Positions 46,318 to 54,941 of a stretch of 64,000 nt of DNA are shown here, in pieces (the first letter of the stretch is position 1; every line of letters starts with the position of its first letter). The notes under the pieces are model-generated. The model was not told the origin of the DNA. It did no database searches and saw nothing but the letters and a program-made list of their open reading frames with translations. Origin of the DNA: Deinococcus phoenicis (GTDB taxonomy: Bacteria > Deinococcota > Deinococci > Deinococcales > Deinococcaceae); contig NZ_JHAC01000044.1 in the NCBI RefSeq assembly GCF_000599865.1, forward strand, positions 7,689-71,688, read 5' to 3'. A program made the translations under genes and the position numbers.

Positions 46318-46362
46318 TTGCGGAAAAATGATCTGTATATTACTATTACGTCATAAGCGTAA
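46318..46362 (+). promoter_or_regulatory. Promoter with RDRM-like palindrome for the SWIM/MoxR/VWA operon
   Basis: TTGCGG (46318-46323), a 17-bp spacer and TACTAT (46341-46346) form a sigma-70 promoter in an AT-rich pocket. TTACGTCATAAGCGTAA (46346-46362) overlaps the -10 end. It matches 12 of 17 bases of the Deinococcus RDRM consensus TTATGTCATTGACATAA, the DdrO operator. The left half (TTACGTCA) matches 7 of 8; the right half is poorer. Confidence 0.55.
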
Positions 46363-46381
46363 TTTAAAAGGAGCTTACGTA

Positions 46382-47767
46382 TTGTCCCCGATCCTCGACC
46401 AACTGACCGCAGACATCGCGCTGGCCCTCGCACCTGACAGCAGCAGCGCCAAAGCCGCCCAGAAGCTCGCCCGCCCGTCCGGATGGCCCACGCTGGCCCG
46501 CGACGGCGACGTGCTGTGGGGCGAATGCCAGGGCAGTGGCGCGCACCCCTACCTGGTGGGTGTGGATGCCCGCAGCGCCGAGATCGCCAGCAAATGTAGC
46601 TGTCCCAGCCGCAAATTTCCCTGCAAGCACGCGCTGGGGCTGCTGCTCCTGCATGCCGCACGGGTGGGGGAGTGGCAGGCTTCCTCTCCGCCCCCCGACC
46701 TCGCCAGGTGGCTGGGGGGCCGCGTGGCCCGCGCCGAGAAGGCCGCGCAGCCCCCCGATGACCAACCTGCCGACCCTACCGCACAGGCCAAGGCTCAGGC
46801 CAAAGCCCAGGCCGCCCGCGACCGCAAGCGTTCGGCGGGGCTGGAGGACCTCGAAGTATGGCTGAGTGACCTCGTGCGCGAGGGGCTTCAGGCCGCCCGT
46901 GCCCGCCCCTACGGCGACTGGGACCGGCAGGCGGCGCGGCTGGTCGATGCCCAGCTGGCGGGCGCGGCGCGGCAGGTCCGGCAGCTTCCGGAGTTGCTGC
47001 ACGAGGGCCGTGCCGACCCTGGGGGCGAAGCTCTCACCGCCCACCTGGGACAGCTGTGGCTGCTCACGCAAGGCTGGCGCGTGCGGGACACCCTGGGCGC
47101 AGCTGAGCGTGCCGACCTCCTGACGGCGCTGGGCGCACCGCTTGACCGTGCCAGCCTGCCCCCGGCCGCGCCGCAGGTCTGGCAGGCCCTCGGCTCGGTG
47201 CAGGAGGAGGAGGGGAAACTGAACGTGCGCCGCACCTGGCTGCTGGGGGAAGGCCAGCCCGGCGAGGAACCCCGGCTGGCCCTGCTGCTCGACTTCGCCC
47301 CGGCGGGACAGGCGCTGCCCCTGCCCCTGGCCCCGCAGCAGCCCTTCACGGCGGCCGTGGCCTACGCGCCCTCGGCCCACGCCCAGCGGGCCATCCTGCA
47401 GGGAGAAGCGGCGGTGGCGGCCACCCCACTGCCCCTCCCCGGCGGAACACTGGCAGAATTGCAGGAGCGGTACGCGGCGGCGCTGGCCCTGAACCCCTGG
47501 CTGGAGCGCATCGGCGCCTTTGTCGGCCCGGCGTACCTCCATCTCGACCCGCCGCAGCTTTGCGACGCCGAAGGCCACGCCGTTCCCCTGAGTGCGCGGG
47601 TGGAGCAGGCCGACCTCTGGGTCATGCTGGCACAGGCGGAAACGCAGATGCGGACCTATTTCGGTGAATGGGACGGCGTGACCTTCCTGCCGATAGGGGC
47701 CGTCTCCACGGAAGTGGGCCGGCCGGGGGCCGCCGGAACCCTGCACGAACCTGGAGTGCCCGCATGA
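46382..47767 (+). CDS. SWIM zinc-finger protein (YehQ-like)
   Basis: A 461-residue protein with a SWIM finger at Cys72, Cys74, Cys81 and His83 (KCSCPSRKFPCKHALGLLLL). SWIM fingers bind DNA or protein. The rest is helical and includes an alanine/lysine-rich linker (about 135-150). Translation starts at TTG, eight bases after AAGGAG. It is the first gene of a five-gene set also seen as yehLMPQ in E. coli, where the SWIM protein is YehQ. It may recruit the MoxR/VWA pair to a target. Its stop overlaps the next start (ATGA). Confidence 0.85.
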   Translation: MSPILDQLTADIALALAPDSSSAKAAQKLARPSGWPTLARDGDVLWGECQGSGAHPYLVGVDARSAEIASKCSCPSRKFPCKHALGLLLLHAARVGEWQASSPPPDLARWLGGRVARAEKAAQPPDDQPADPTAQAKAQAKAQAARDRKRSAGLEDLEVWLSDLVREGLQAARARPYGDWDRQAARLVDAQLAGAARQVRQLPELLHEGRADPGGEALTAHLGQLWLLTQGWRVRDTLGAAERADLLTALGAPLDRASLPPAAPQVWQALGSVQEEEGKLNVRRTWLLGEGQPGEEPRLALLLDFAPAGQALPLPLAPQQPFTAAVAYAPSAHAQRAILQGEAAVAATPLPLPGGTLAELQERYAAALALNPWLERIGAFVGPAYLHLDPPQLCDAEGHAVPLSARVEQADLWVMLAQAETQMRTYFGEWDGVTFLPIGAVSTEVGRPGAAGTLHEPGVPA

Positions 47768-49218
47768 GCCGCGACCTGCGTGATCTGGCCGTGGTCGCCA
47801 CGCGCGGCACCAGCCGGGCCGAGTTGCCTGCCCCCGCCGGGGCGCTGGCCCAGGCCCTGTCGAGTGTGCCCGGCGACACGCCCGAGGCCCGGCTGCTGGG
47901 CCGCGCCGCCCTGCTGGGCCTGCACGCCCGCGCCGGCACGCCCCTGCTGAAGGCTGCCGCGCCGCCGCCCACACCTCTGCCTGGCCCCGACCGTCCGCTG
48001 CCGCCCGCCCTGGCGGCCCTGCTGCCCACGCTGGTCCGAGCCGATCTGACCGCCCCGGCGTTGGAGACGGTGTCGGCGCACGGCTGGACCCTGAATGCCG
48101 CGCAGGTGCTGGCCCTGCATGGTCAGAATCCCGACCTGGCCCACTCGCTGTGGACCCTGGCCGACGTGCGGGCGCGGGCCACCTTGGACGCCCATCCCCT
48201 GCACCGGCAGGCGCAGAAGGCCGGGGAAGAAGCCGCCTGGGCCGCGAGACTGGAAGCGTTGGCCGAGCTGCGCCGGAGTGACCCGGCGCGGGCTGCCCAG
48301 GAATTGCAAGAGCTGTGGGCCGCTCAGCCCGCCGACCGGCGCCGGGAACTGCTGGCCCTGGTGCGCCGCGACCTGCGACCCGGGGACCGCCCCCTGCTGG
48401 AAACGGCGACGCGCGACCGCTCGCCCGAACTGCAAAAACAGGTGCGGCAGCTTCTGGGCCACCTGCCTGGACCCCTGCAAGACGAGTTGCTGGCGCTGCT
48501 GCCCCAGGCGGTCAAGGTGAGCGGCCCGCTGAAAAAGAAGATCACCTTCGGGGCCTTCGACCTGCCCGCTGCGCTCGGCAAGCCGCGGGCCGGACAGTAC
48601 GATGACGGCGACCTGCACCGCCTGCTGGGTGCCCTGCCCACGCCGCTGATCCTGAAAGCCCTCGGCGTGAGCTGGGACGAGCTGCACAGGGCGGCCAGGG
48701 CGCACCACTGGTCCCTGGCGAATGAATTGCAGGAGCCGCCGCCTCCCGTGCCGGAGCCGCTGGACCCCGCCACGGCCCGCGCCCGGCTGCGCGACCTTGC
48801 CGGGCAGCCGAAGGTGTCCCCGGAAAAGCTGCTGGACGCGGTGCGGGCGCTGCTGCTGAATCCAGGGGCGGACCTCGTGGCAGAACCGGTCGACCTACAG
48901 GTCACCCTGGCCGCGCGCGCACTCCATCTCTTTCAACGTGAGGGCCAGAGCGGCGTGGTGCCGGGCCTGGCCGGTCTGCTGGGCGAGCGCCTCTCGCCCG
49001 ACCTTACCCTGCCTCCGCCCACGCCGCTGCCTTTCGAGCTGCCGCCCCTCCCGAAAAAGCTCCCCTCCTGGCAGACGCCCGCCGACTGGGAGGAGCGCCA
49101 GCGCCAGCAGCACGCCCAGAGGGAACATGCCGCCTTGCAGGCCTGGCGCGACCTGACAAGTACCTTGCGCCTGCGCCGCGAGTGGCGTCACGCCCTGGCC
49201 GCCCAGACGAACCTCTAG
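47764..49218 (+). CDS. DUF5691-like helical protein
   Basis: A 484-residue helical, alanine/leucine-rich protein that matches the DUF5691 companion of SWIM and MoxR genes by position and composition. Repeating segments such as QELWAAQPADRRRELLALVR and LQDELLALLPQAVKVSGPLK suggest HEAT-like repeats. The C-terminus is rich in charged residues (DWEERQRQQHAQREHAALQ). No catalytic motif is seen. Four-base overlap with the SWIM gene and 19 bases to the ATPase gene show co-expression. It is probably a scaffold for the complex. Confidence 0.7.
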   Translation: MSRDLRDLAVVATRGTSRAELPAPAGALAQALSSVPGDTPEARLLGRAALLGLHARAGTPLLKAAAPPPTPLPGPDRPLPPALAALLPTLVRADLTAPALETVSAHGWTLNAAQVLALHGQNPDLAHSLWTLADVRARATLDAHPLHRQAQKAGEEAAWAARLEALAELRRSDPARAAQELQELWAAQPADRRRELLALVRRDLRPGDRPLLETATRDRSPELQKQVRQLLGHLPGPLQDELLALLPQAVKVSGPLKKKITFGAFDLPAALGKPRAGQYDDGDLHRLLGALPTPLILKALGVSWDELHRAARAHHWSLANELQEPPPPVPEPLDPATARARLRDLAGQPKVSPEKLLDAVRALLLNPGADLVAEPVDLQVTLAARALHLFQREGQSGVVPGLAGLLGERLSPDLTLPPPTPLPFELPPLPKKLPSWQTPADWEERQRQQHAQREHAALQAWRDLTSTLRLRREWRHALAAQTNL

Positions 49219-49237
49219 CCCTTCAAGGAGTGATCCC

Positions 49238-50338
49238 ATGACCCCCTCCCAGAGCAACACCGCCCCCGAAGTCCTGCGCCAGCACGCCGAGCAGGCCTAC
49301 GCCCACGAACTCGCTGCACTTGAGCAGCACGACCGCTTCCCGCGCCCGCCCAAATGGAACCTCAGCCCGCGTGCCGTCCTGACCTATCTGATGGGTGGTC
49401 AGGCAGGTGACACCGAAATCACGCCGAAATATGTGGGCGAGGCGCGGCTGATGGAAATCGCCGTGGCGACCCTCGCCACCGACCGCGCGCTGCTGCTGAT
49501 CGGCGTGCCGGGCACGGCCAAGAGCTGGGTGAGCGAGCACCTCGCCGCCGCCATCTCGGGCGACAGCACCTTGCTGGTGCAGGGCACGGCGGGCACCGAC
49601 GAGAACGCCATCCGCTACGGCTGGAACTACGCCCGGTTGCTGGCCGAGGGGCCGAGCGAGGCCGCGCTGGTCGAGAGTCCCGTCATGCACGCCATGCGTC
49701 AGGGCAAGATCGCCCGCCTGGAAGAGCTGACGCGCGTGCAGAGCGACGTGCAGGACACCCTGATCACCATCCTCTCGGAAAAGACGCTGCCGGTACCCGA
49801 GCTGAACACGGAGGTGCAGGCGGTGCGCGGCTTCAACCTAATCGCTACGGCCAACAACCGCGATAAGGGTGTGAACGACCTGTCGAGTGCTCTCAAGCGC
49901 CGCTTCAACACGGTCATTCTGCCCGTGCCCGACAGTTTGGAGGACGAACTGAGCATTGTGACGCGCCGCATCGAGTCGCTGGGCCGCAGCCTGGGCCTGC
50001 CCGAGCTGCCCCCGGCCCTCGACGAGATCCGGCGCGTGGTGACGGTCTTCCGCGAGCTGCGCGCGGGCGTGACCGAGGACGGCAAGACGAAACTCAAGAC
50101 GCCGAGCGGCAGCCTCAGCGTGGCCGAGGCGATCAGCGTGGTGACCAACGGCCTGACCCTGGCCGCCCACTTCGGCGACGGCGAGCTGAGCAGCCGCGAC
50201 GTGGCCGCCAGCGTCATCGGGGCCGTGGTGAAAGACCCGGTGCAGGACCAGGCCGTCTGGAACGAGTACCTGGAAACGGCGGTCAAGAAGCGGGCGGGGT
50301 GGAAGGAGTTCTACGCAGCGTGTCGGGAGGTGAGCTGA
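49238..50338 (+). CDS. MoxR-family AAA+ ATPase (YehL-like)
   Basis: A 366-residue ATPase. Walker A is GVPGTAKSW (about 89-97), the Walker B region is ARLEELTRVQ, sensor 1 is LIATANNRDKGV and the arginine finger lies in SSALKRRFNTV. MoxR proteins act as chaperone-like motors that work with VWA proteins to remodel or activate targets. AAGGAG precedes the ATG. It is the motor of the SWIM/DUF5691/DUF5682/VWA system. The operon is interrupted after it by an antisense vapBC pair. Confidence 0.9.
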   Translation: MTPSQSNTAPEVLRQHAEQAYAHELAALEQHDRFPRPPKWNLSPRAVLTYLMGGQAGDTEITPKYVGEARLMEIAVATLATDRALLLIGVPGTAKSWVSEHLAAAISGDSTLLVQGTAGTDENAIRYGWNYARLLAEGPSEAALVESPVMHAMRQGKIARLEELTRVQSDVQDTLITILSEKTLPVPELNTEVQAVRGFNLIATANNRDKGVNDLSSALKRRFNTVILPVPDSLEDELSIVTRRIESLGRSLGLPELPPALDEIRRVVTVFRELRAGVTEDGKTKLKTPSGSLSVAEAISVVTNGLTLAAHFGDGELSSRDVAASVIGAVVKDPVQDQAVWNEYLETAVKKRAGWKEFYAACREVS

Positions 50339-50384
50339 GGTGGTCCCACAGGGCCGCCCTGACAGACGGCAATCTCAGGCCGTC

Positions 50385-50819
50385 TCAGCCTTCCCCCTCC
50401 TCCCGCGTCCAGTCCTCACAGCGCAGCCCCGGCACGTGGGCGAACTCCCCAAGATTGTTCGTGACGACCCGCGCGTTCAGGCTCTGGGCGTGGCCCGCGA
50501 TCAGCACGTCATAGGGACCGATGGGCGAGCCGCTGCTCGCCAGGGCGGCCCGAATCTGGGCAGCAGCTTCGGCCGCGTCCTTCCCAAAGTCGAAGACATC
50601 CAGCGTCCCCACGAAGGCCGACAGGCGGGCGGCATTCTGGTCCGGGCGACCGCTGCGGCGCACCCCGTACCAGAGTTCGTGCAGGGTCACGCTGGAAATG
50701 CCCAGCCGGTGCCCCGCCGAAGTCACCTCCTGCATCCGGCGGCCCACCTGCTCCGGGCGGCGGTTCATGGTGAAGATGCAGATATTGGTGTCGAGCAGAT
50801 AGAGCAGGGGTGGCGTCAC
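50385..50819 (-). CDS. vapC: PIN-domain toxin VapC
   Basis: A 144-residue PIN ribonuclease. The acidic residues lie in LLYLLDTNICIF (first Asp), SSVTLHELWYGV (Glu) and PIGPYDVLIAGHA (Asp). VapC toxins cut tRNA or rRNA and stop growth when the antitoxin is degraded. Translation starts at GTG overlapping the vapB stop. The pair is oriented against the MoxR operon and sits between two of its genes, so it looks like an insertion. Confidence 0.92.
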   Translation of the reverse strand: MTPPLLYLLDTNICIFTMNRRPEQVGRRMQEVTSAGHRLGISSVTLHELWYGVRRSGRPDQNAARLSAFVGTLDVFDFGKDAAEAAAQIRAALASSGSPIGPYDVLIAGHAQSLNARVVTNNLGEFAHVPGLRCEDWTREEGEG

Positions 50820-51046
50820 ACCAGCGCTTCCCGTTCCTGCTGCGCCGCCGGCTGTTCCCGTTCGAGGGGGCCTTCAAAGGCCGTCAGGGCCTCGAAGATC
50901 GCGAGGCCGTCTTGCCGCTGAACCGGCGTGATGATCAGGTCACGGCCCCGGCGAACGATCTCGACCTCGCCGTAGGGCAATTGCAGCTCCTGCGGAATAC
51001 GGACGGCCTGACTGTTGCCGCTCTTGAATGTTCGGCTGCGCGTCAT
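50816..51046 (-). CDS. vapB: AbrB-type antitoxin VapB
   Basis: A 76-residue antitoxin. The N-terminal swapped-hairpin DNA-binding domain reads SRTFKSGNSQAVRIPQELQL and is typical of AbrB/MazE-like VapB. The C-terminal tail (LAIFEALTAFEGPLEREQP) should wrap around VapC. Four-base overlap with vapC. An AT-rich stretch with TATACT on the minus strand lies at 51060-51080 and is the probable autoregulated promoter. Confidence 0.9.
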   Translation of the reverse strand: MTRSRTFKSGNSQAVRIPQELQLPYGEVEIVRRGRDLIITPVQRQDGLAIFEALTAFEGPLEREQPAAQQEREALV

Positions 51047-51117
51047 GGGTTCACCTTGCCGTAAGTATATACCGTAGATACATTTCGGGCATTCCTCGCC
51101 CCTTCTGGAGTTCGTTC

Positions 51118-53370
51118 ATGGCCCAACCTGACCTCACCATCTACCCCATCCGCCACCACGGCCCCGGCTCGGCGCGCAGCGTGGGAAGGGCGCTGGAGGC
51201 CAACCCGCCCGCCACGCTGCTCATCGAGGGGCCGGTGGACGCCGACAACCTCTTGCCCTTCCTGAACGACCCTGCCATGACGCCCCCCGTTGCGGTCATG
51301 GCCCACGTGCAGGGCCAGCCCGAGCGCTCGGTGTTCTATCCGCTGGCCGAGTTCAGCCCCGAATTCGTGGCGATCCGCTGGGCACTGGCGCGCGGCGTGC
51401 CGGTGGCCTTCATGGACCTGCCCGCCAGCGTGACCCTCGCGCTGGGGGAGGAAGGGGAGACCCCAGCCGGGACCGACCCGGATGCCGATCCAGCGCCCAC
51501 CTCTCCTGCCGACACCGTGCGCCAGGACCCTCTCGCGCTGCTGGCTCAGGCCGCCGGCTACAGCGATTTCGAGCGCTGGTGGGACGCCCTGGTCGAGTCG
51601 CGCGGCGAGGGCGAGGCGGTCTTCGCGGCGATTGCCGAGGTCATGGCGGCAGTGCGCGAGGCCGAAGACGGGCATACGTCCGGGCGCGACCTGATCCGCG
51701 AGGCCCAAAGAGAAGCGCAGATGCGCCAGACCATCCGCGCGGCGCTGAAAAAGGGTAGCGTGGCCGTCGTGTGCGGCGCGTGGCACGCCCCGGCTCTGAC
51801 CCCCGAGGTGCTGGCCCGCGAGGCGAAGGCCGACCCGGCACGCCTCAAGGGGCTGCCCAAAGTGAAAGTGGCCCTGACCCTCACCCCCTGGACGCACGGG
51901 CGGCTCACGCAGGCGAGCGGTTACGGGGCGGGCGTCACGTCGCCGGGCTGGTATGCGCACCTCTTCGGGACGCCTGCACAGGTGAGCGAGCGCTGGTTGA
52001 CCCGTTCGGCGCGGCTGCTGCGTGGGCACGGGCTGGACGCCTCCAGCGCCCAGGTCATCGACGCGGTGCGGCTGGCCGACGCCCTGGCGACCCTGCGCGG
52101 GCGTCACCTTGCGGGCCTGGACGAGCTGACCGACGCCACGCGGGCCGTCTTCGCCTGGGATTCCGACACGCCGCTGCGCCTGCTCTCGGAGGAACTGTTT
52201 GTGGGTGAGGCGTTGGGCACTGTCCCTTCAGGTGTCCCCGCCGTGCCGCTGGAGCAGGACCTGGCCGGAACGCTGGCCCGGTTGCGCCTGAAGCGCGAGG
52301 CCACCACCCGCGACCTCACCCTGGACCTGCGCGAGGACGCGGGCCTGAACCGCTCGCAGCTCTTCCACCGCCTGAACCTGCTGGGCGTGCCGTGGGCGAG
52401 GGAGGCGCACAGCAGCGGCACGGGGACCTTCAAGGAGGCCTGGACCCTGCGCTGGGACCCGGAATTCAGCGTGCGCATCGTCGAGGCGAGCCGCCACGGC
52501 AATACGCTGGTGCGCGCGGCCCAGACGGCGGCGGTTTCCCAGGCGCGGCGGGCACCTGATCTGGGGGCGCTCTCGGCGCTGCTGGAAGTCACGCGGCTGT
52601 GCGGGCTGCCCGGGGCCGCCGCCTTCACGCTCGCCCGCCTGGACGCCCGCGCCGCCGACGCCGACACCGCCGCACTGCTGCTCTCGCTCCCGCCCCTGGC
52701 CCGGCTGGCCCGCTACGGCGACGTGCGGGCGCGTGAAGGCGACGACCTGCGGCCCGTGTTCCGCACCCTGGTGGCGCGCGCTGCCGCCGGGCTGCCCAAC
52801 GCGGCGCACGGGCTGGGCGGGGAGGCCGCGCAGACGCTCCACGGCCAGATCGCGCAGGCCGACGCGGCGGTGCGTCTCCTCGACGACCCGGAGGCCAGTG
52901 CCGAATGGGTCACGGCCCTGCACGCCCTGGACGCGGAGGGCACCGCGCCCCTCCTGCGCGGCGATGCCGTGAACCGCCTGCGTGACCGCTGTCTTCTGGA
53001 CGCTGGGCAGGTGCAATCTCGGCTCGCGGCGGCCCTCGCACCTGGCGCCCCTCCGCTGGACGTGGCCGCGTGGCTGAGCGGCTTTATCGGGGAGGACGGC
53101 GGGACCCTGCGGCACGACCCTGCGGTGCTGGCTCTGCTCGACGCCTGGGTGACGGAACTCGACCCGGACGCTTTCGGCGAGGTGCTGCCCCCCCTGCGCC
53201 GCGCCCTCTCGCGCCTGGAACCGCACGCCCGCAAGAGGTTGGGCGAGGAATTGCGCGGGCTGGAACGCGCCGAACAGGTGACGCAGGTCAATGGCGACCT
53301 GGGGGCCAGGGTGGTGCCGGTCGTGCTGCGGTTGCTCGGAGCCACCCTGCCTCATGGAGATGCCCAATGA
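51118..53370 (+). CDS. DUF5682-family protein (YehM-like)
   Basis: A 750-residue protein. The N-terminus IYPIRHHGPGSARSVGRALE is the DUF5682 hallmark, with paired histidines reminiscent of the EreA/ChaN (TIKI) metal-dependent hydrolase fold. Further conserved-looking stretches are LLIEGPVDADNL, VFMDLP-like AFMDLPASV and AVVCGAWHAPAL, where the histidine could be catalytic. The C-terminal half is helical. The ATG follows CTGGAG. It is separated from moxR by vapBC, and overlaps the VWA gene by four bases. A hydrolytic activity governed by the MoxR/VWA pair is a hypothesis. Confidence 0.8.
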   Translation: MAQPDLTIYPIRHHGPGSARSVGRALEANPPATLLIEGPVDADNLLPFLNDPAMTPPVAVMAHVQGQPERSVFYPLAEFSPEFVAIRWALARGVPVAFMDLPASVTLALGEEGETPAGTDPDADPAPTSPADTVRQDPLALLAQAAGYSDFERWWDALVESRGEGEAVFAAIAEVMAAVREAEDGHTSGRDLIREAQREAQMRQTIRAALKKGSVAVVCGAWHAPALTPEVLAREAKADPARLKGLPKVKVALTLTPWTHGRLTQASGYGAGVTSPGWYAHLFGTPAQVSERWLTRSARLLRGHGLDASSAQVIDAVRLADALATLRGRHLAGLDELTDATRAVFAWDSDTPLRLLSEELFVGEALGTVPSGVPAVPLEQDLAGTLARLRLKREATTRDLTLDLREDAGLNRSQLFHRLNLLGVPWAREAHSSGTGTFKEAWTLRWDPEFSVRIVEASRHGNTLVRAAQTAAVSQARRAPDLGALSALLEVTRLCGLPGAAAFTLARLDARAADADTAALLLSLPPLARLARYGDVRAREGDDLRPVFRTLVARAAAGLPNAAHGLGGEAAQTLHGQIAQADAAVRLLDDPEASAEWVTALHALDAEGTAPLLRGDAVNRLRDRCLLDAGQVQSRLAAALAPGAPPLDVAAWLSGFIGEDGGTLRHDPAVLALLDAWVTELDPDAFGEVLPPLRRALSRLEPHARKRLGEELRGLERAEQVTQVNGDLGARVVPVVLRLLGATLPHGDAQ

Positions 53371-54629
53371 CCGAACCCGCCCCACAGAACCTGACCCCCG
53401 AACTGGAACGCTTGCGCCGCTGGCGCCTGCTGCTGGGCGGCGAAACCGCGCACGGCGAAAGTGCCGACGGCACCGGCTGCGAGCTGGGCGAGCACGACCG
53501 CCGCCTCGACGCGGCGCTGGCCTCGCTGTACGACGGCGCCCCCTTCACCGTGCAGACCGAAAAGCCCCAGAAAGGCCGCAAGTCGCACCGGAACGTGGGC
53601 TTCGGCAAGAGTGCCCCTGCCGTGGCCGCGTGGCTGGGCGAGGTCCGCGACCTCTTTCCGCAGTCGGCGGTGCAGGTCATGCAGCAGGACGCGGTGGAGC
53701 GGCTCAACCTGAAAACCATGCTGCTCGAACCCGAGCTGATGGAGCACCTGCAACCCGACGTACATCTGGCCGCCGCCCTCCTCAGCCTCAAGGACGCCAT
53801 GCCGGATCAGGCCAAGGCGCTGGCGCGGCAGGTGGTCGCGCGGGTGGTGGACGACCTTCAGGCCCGCCTCGCCGAGCCGCTGCGCAGCGCCGTGACGGGC
53901 AGCCTCAACCGCTCGCAACGTAACCTGCGCCCCCGCCAGAACGAGGTGGACTGGGGCCGCACCCTGCTGAAGAACCTGCGCACCTACGACCCCGAGCGCC
54001 GCAGCGTGATTCCGGAGCGCCTGGTGGGCCACGGGTGCGCCCGGCGGCAACTCAAGGCCGTGACCCTGTGCGTGGACCAGTCGGGCAGCATGGCGTCCAG
54101 CGTCGTGTACGCGGGCATTTTCGGCGCAGTGCTGGCGAGCCTCCCGGCCCTGAAGACGAATGTGGTCGTGTACGACACGGCGGTCGTGGACCTGACCGAC
54201 CACCTCGCGGACCCGGTGGACGTGCTGTTCGGCGTGCAGCTCGGCGGCGGCAACGACACCCCGCTCGCCCTGCGCTACTGCCGGGGCCTGTTGCAAAACC
54301 CCGAGGAGCACACCTTCGTCCTGATTTCTGACCTCTACGAGGGGTCGGGCAGCGCCGAGATGATCCGCCGCCTGAACGAGTTCCAAGAGATGGGCGCCCG
54401 CGTGATCGTCTTGCTGGCCCTCGACGACGACGGGACGCCGAGCTATGACCAGGGCAACGCCGCCCGCCTGGCCACCCTGGGCATTCCGGTCTTCGCCTGC
54501 ACGCCGGACTTTTTCCCCGAGCTGATGGCGACGGCACTCCAGGGGGCCGACATCGGTGCCTGGGCGGCCTCGCGCGGCATCGTGACGGCCCGCTCGGCAG
54601 CCGGGGCGGGTCCGCTGCCTGAAAGCTGA
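53367..54629 (+). CDS. VWA-domain protein (YehP-like)
   Basis: A 420-residue protein. Residues about 1-220 are helical and charged. From about 230 a von Willebrand A domain begins with the MIDAS motif CVDQSGSMASS (Asp237, Ser239, Ser241), a later threonine in GGGNDTPLALR and the aspartate in FVLISDLYEGSG. All metal-ion-dependent adhesion-site ligands are therefore present, and Mg-dependent partner binding is expected. VWA proteins pair with MoxR ATPases. It is the last gene of the operon; overlap with DUF5682 is ATGA. Confidence 0.88.
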   Translation: MTEPAPQNLTPELERLRRWRLLLGGETAHGESADGTGCELGEHDRRLDAALASLYDGAPFTVQTEKPQKGRKSHRNVGFGKSAPAVAAWLGEVRDLFPQSAVQVMQQDAVERLNLKTMLLEPELMEHLQPDVHLAAALLSLKDAMPDQAKALARQVVARVVDDLQARLAEPLRSAVTGSLNRSQRNLRPRQNEVDWGRTLLKNLRTYDPERRSVIPERLVGHGCARRQLKAVTLCVDQSGSMASSVVYAGIFGAVLASLPALKTNVVVYDTAVVDLTDHLADPVDVLFGVQLGGGNDTPLALRYCRGLLQNPEEHTFVLISDLYEGSGSAEMIRRLNEFQEMGARVIVLLALDDDGTPSYDQGNAARLATLGIPVFACTPDFFPELMATALQGADIGAWAASRGIVTARSAAGAGPLPES

Positions 54630-54941
54630 CTGGCTGGGGCGAATAGGCGATGGGCGGCCTATCCACTGGAATGCGGCAGGAGCCAGGGGGAAAAGCATTC
54701 CAGCAGGTTCTCTGGACAAGCAGCTTCCCCGGTCAGTCTCAGCTGGTTCTCCGGAGGCCGCCCGGAATCACCGGCCCCGTCCAGCCCGTTCCCCGCGATC
54801 TTGCCCCGGAGGGTGAAAAATCGGGAGCCACTTCACCTGTGGTAGAACAGCTGAAGTTTCTATTCTTTTCTTCTGAGCACCCCGCTGACCTCAGGGCGGA
54901 CCGCGACAGATGTTCCCCGTTCTCGAGCAAGGAGGCAGGAC
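54630..54941. other. Intergenic region before the orphan binding-protein gene
   Basis: No gene is seen. A weak inverted repeat, ATAGGC/GCCTAT (54642-54662), follows the VWA stop and may end that operon. The right part, with an AT-richer stretch around 54850-54880, probably holds the promoter of the gene at 54942. Confidence 0.4.
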
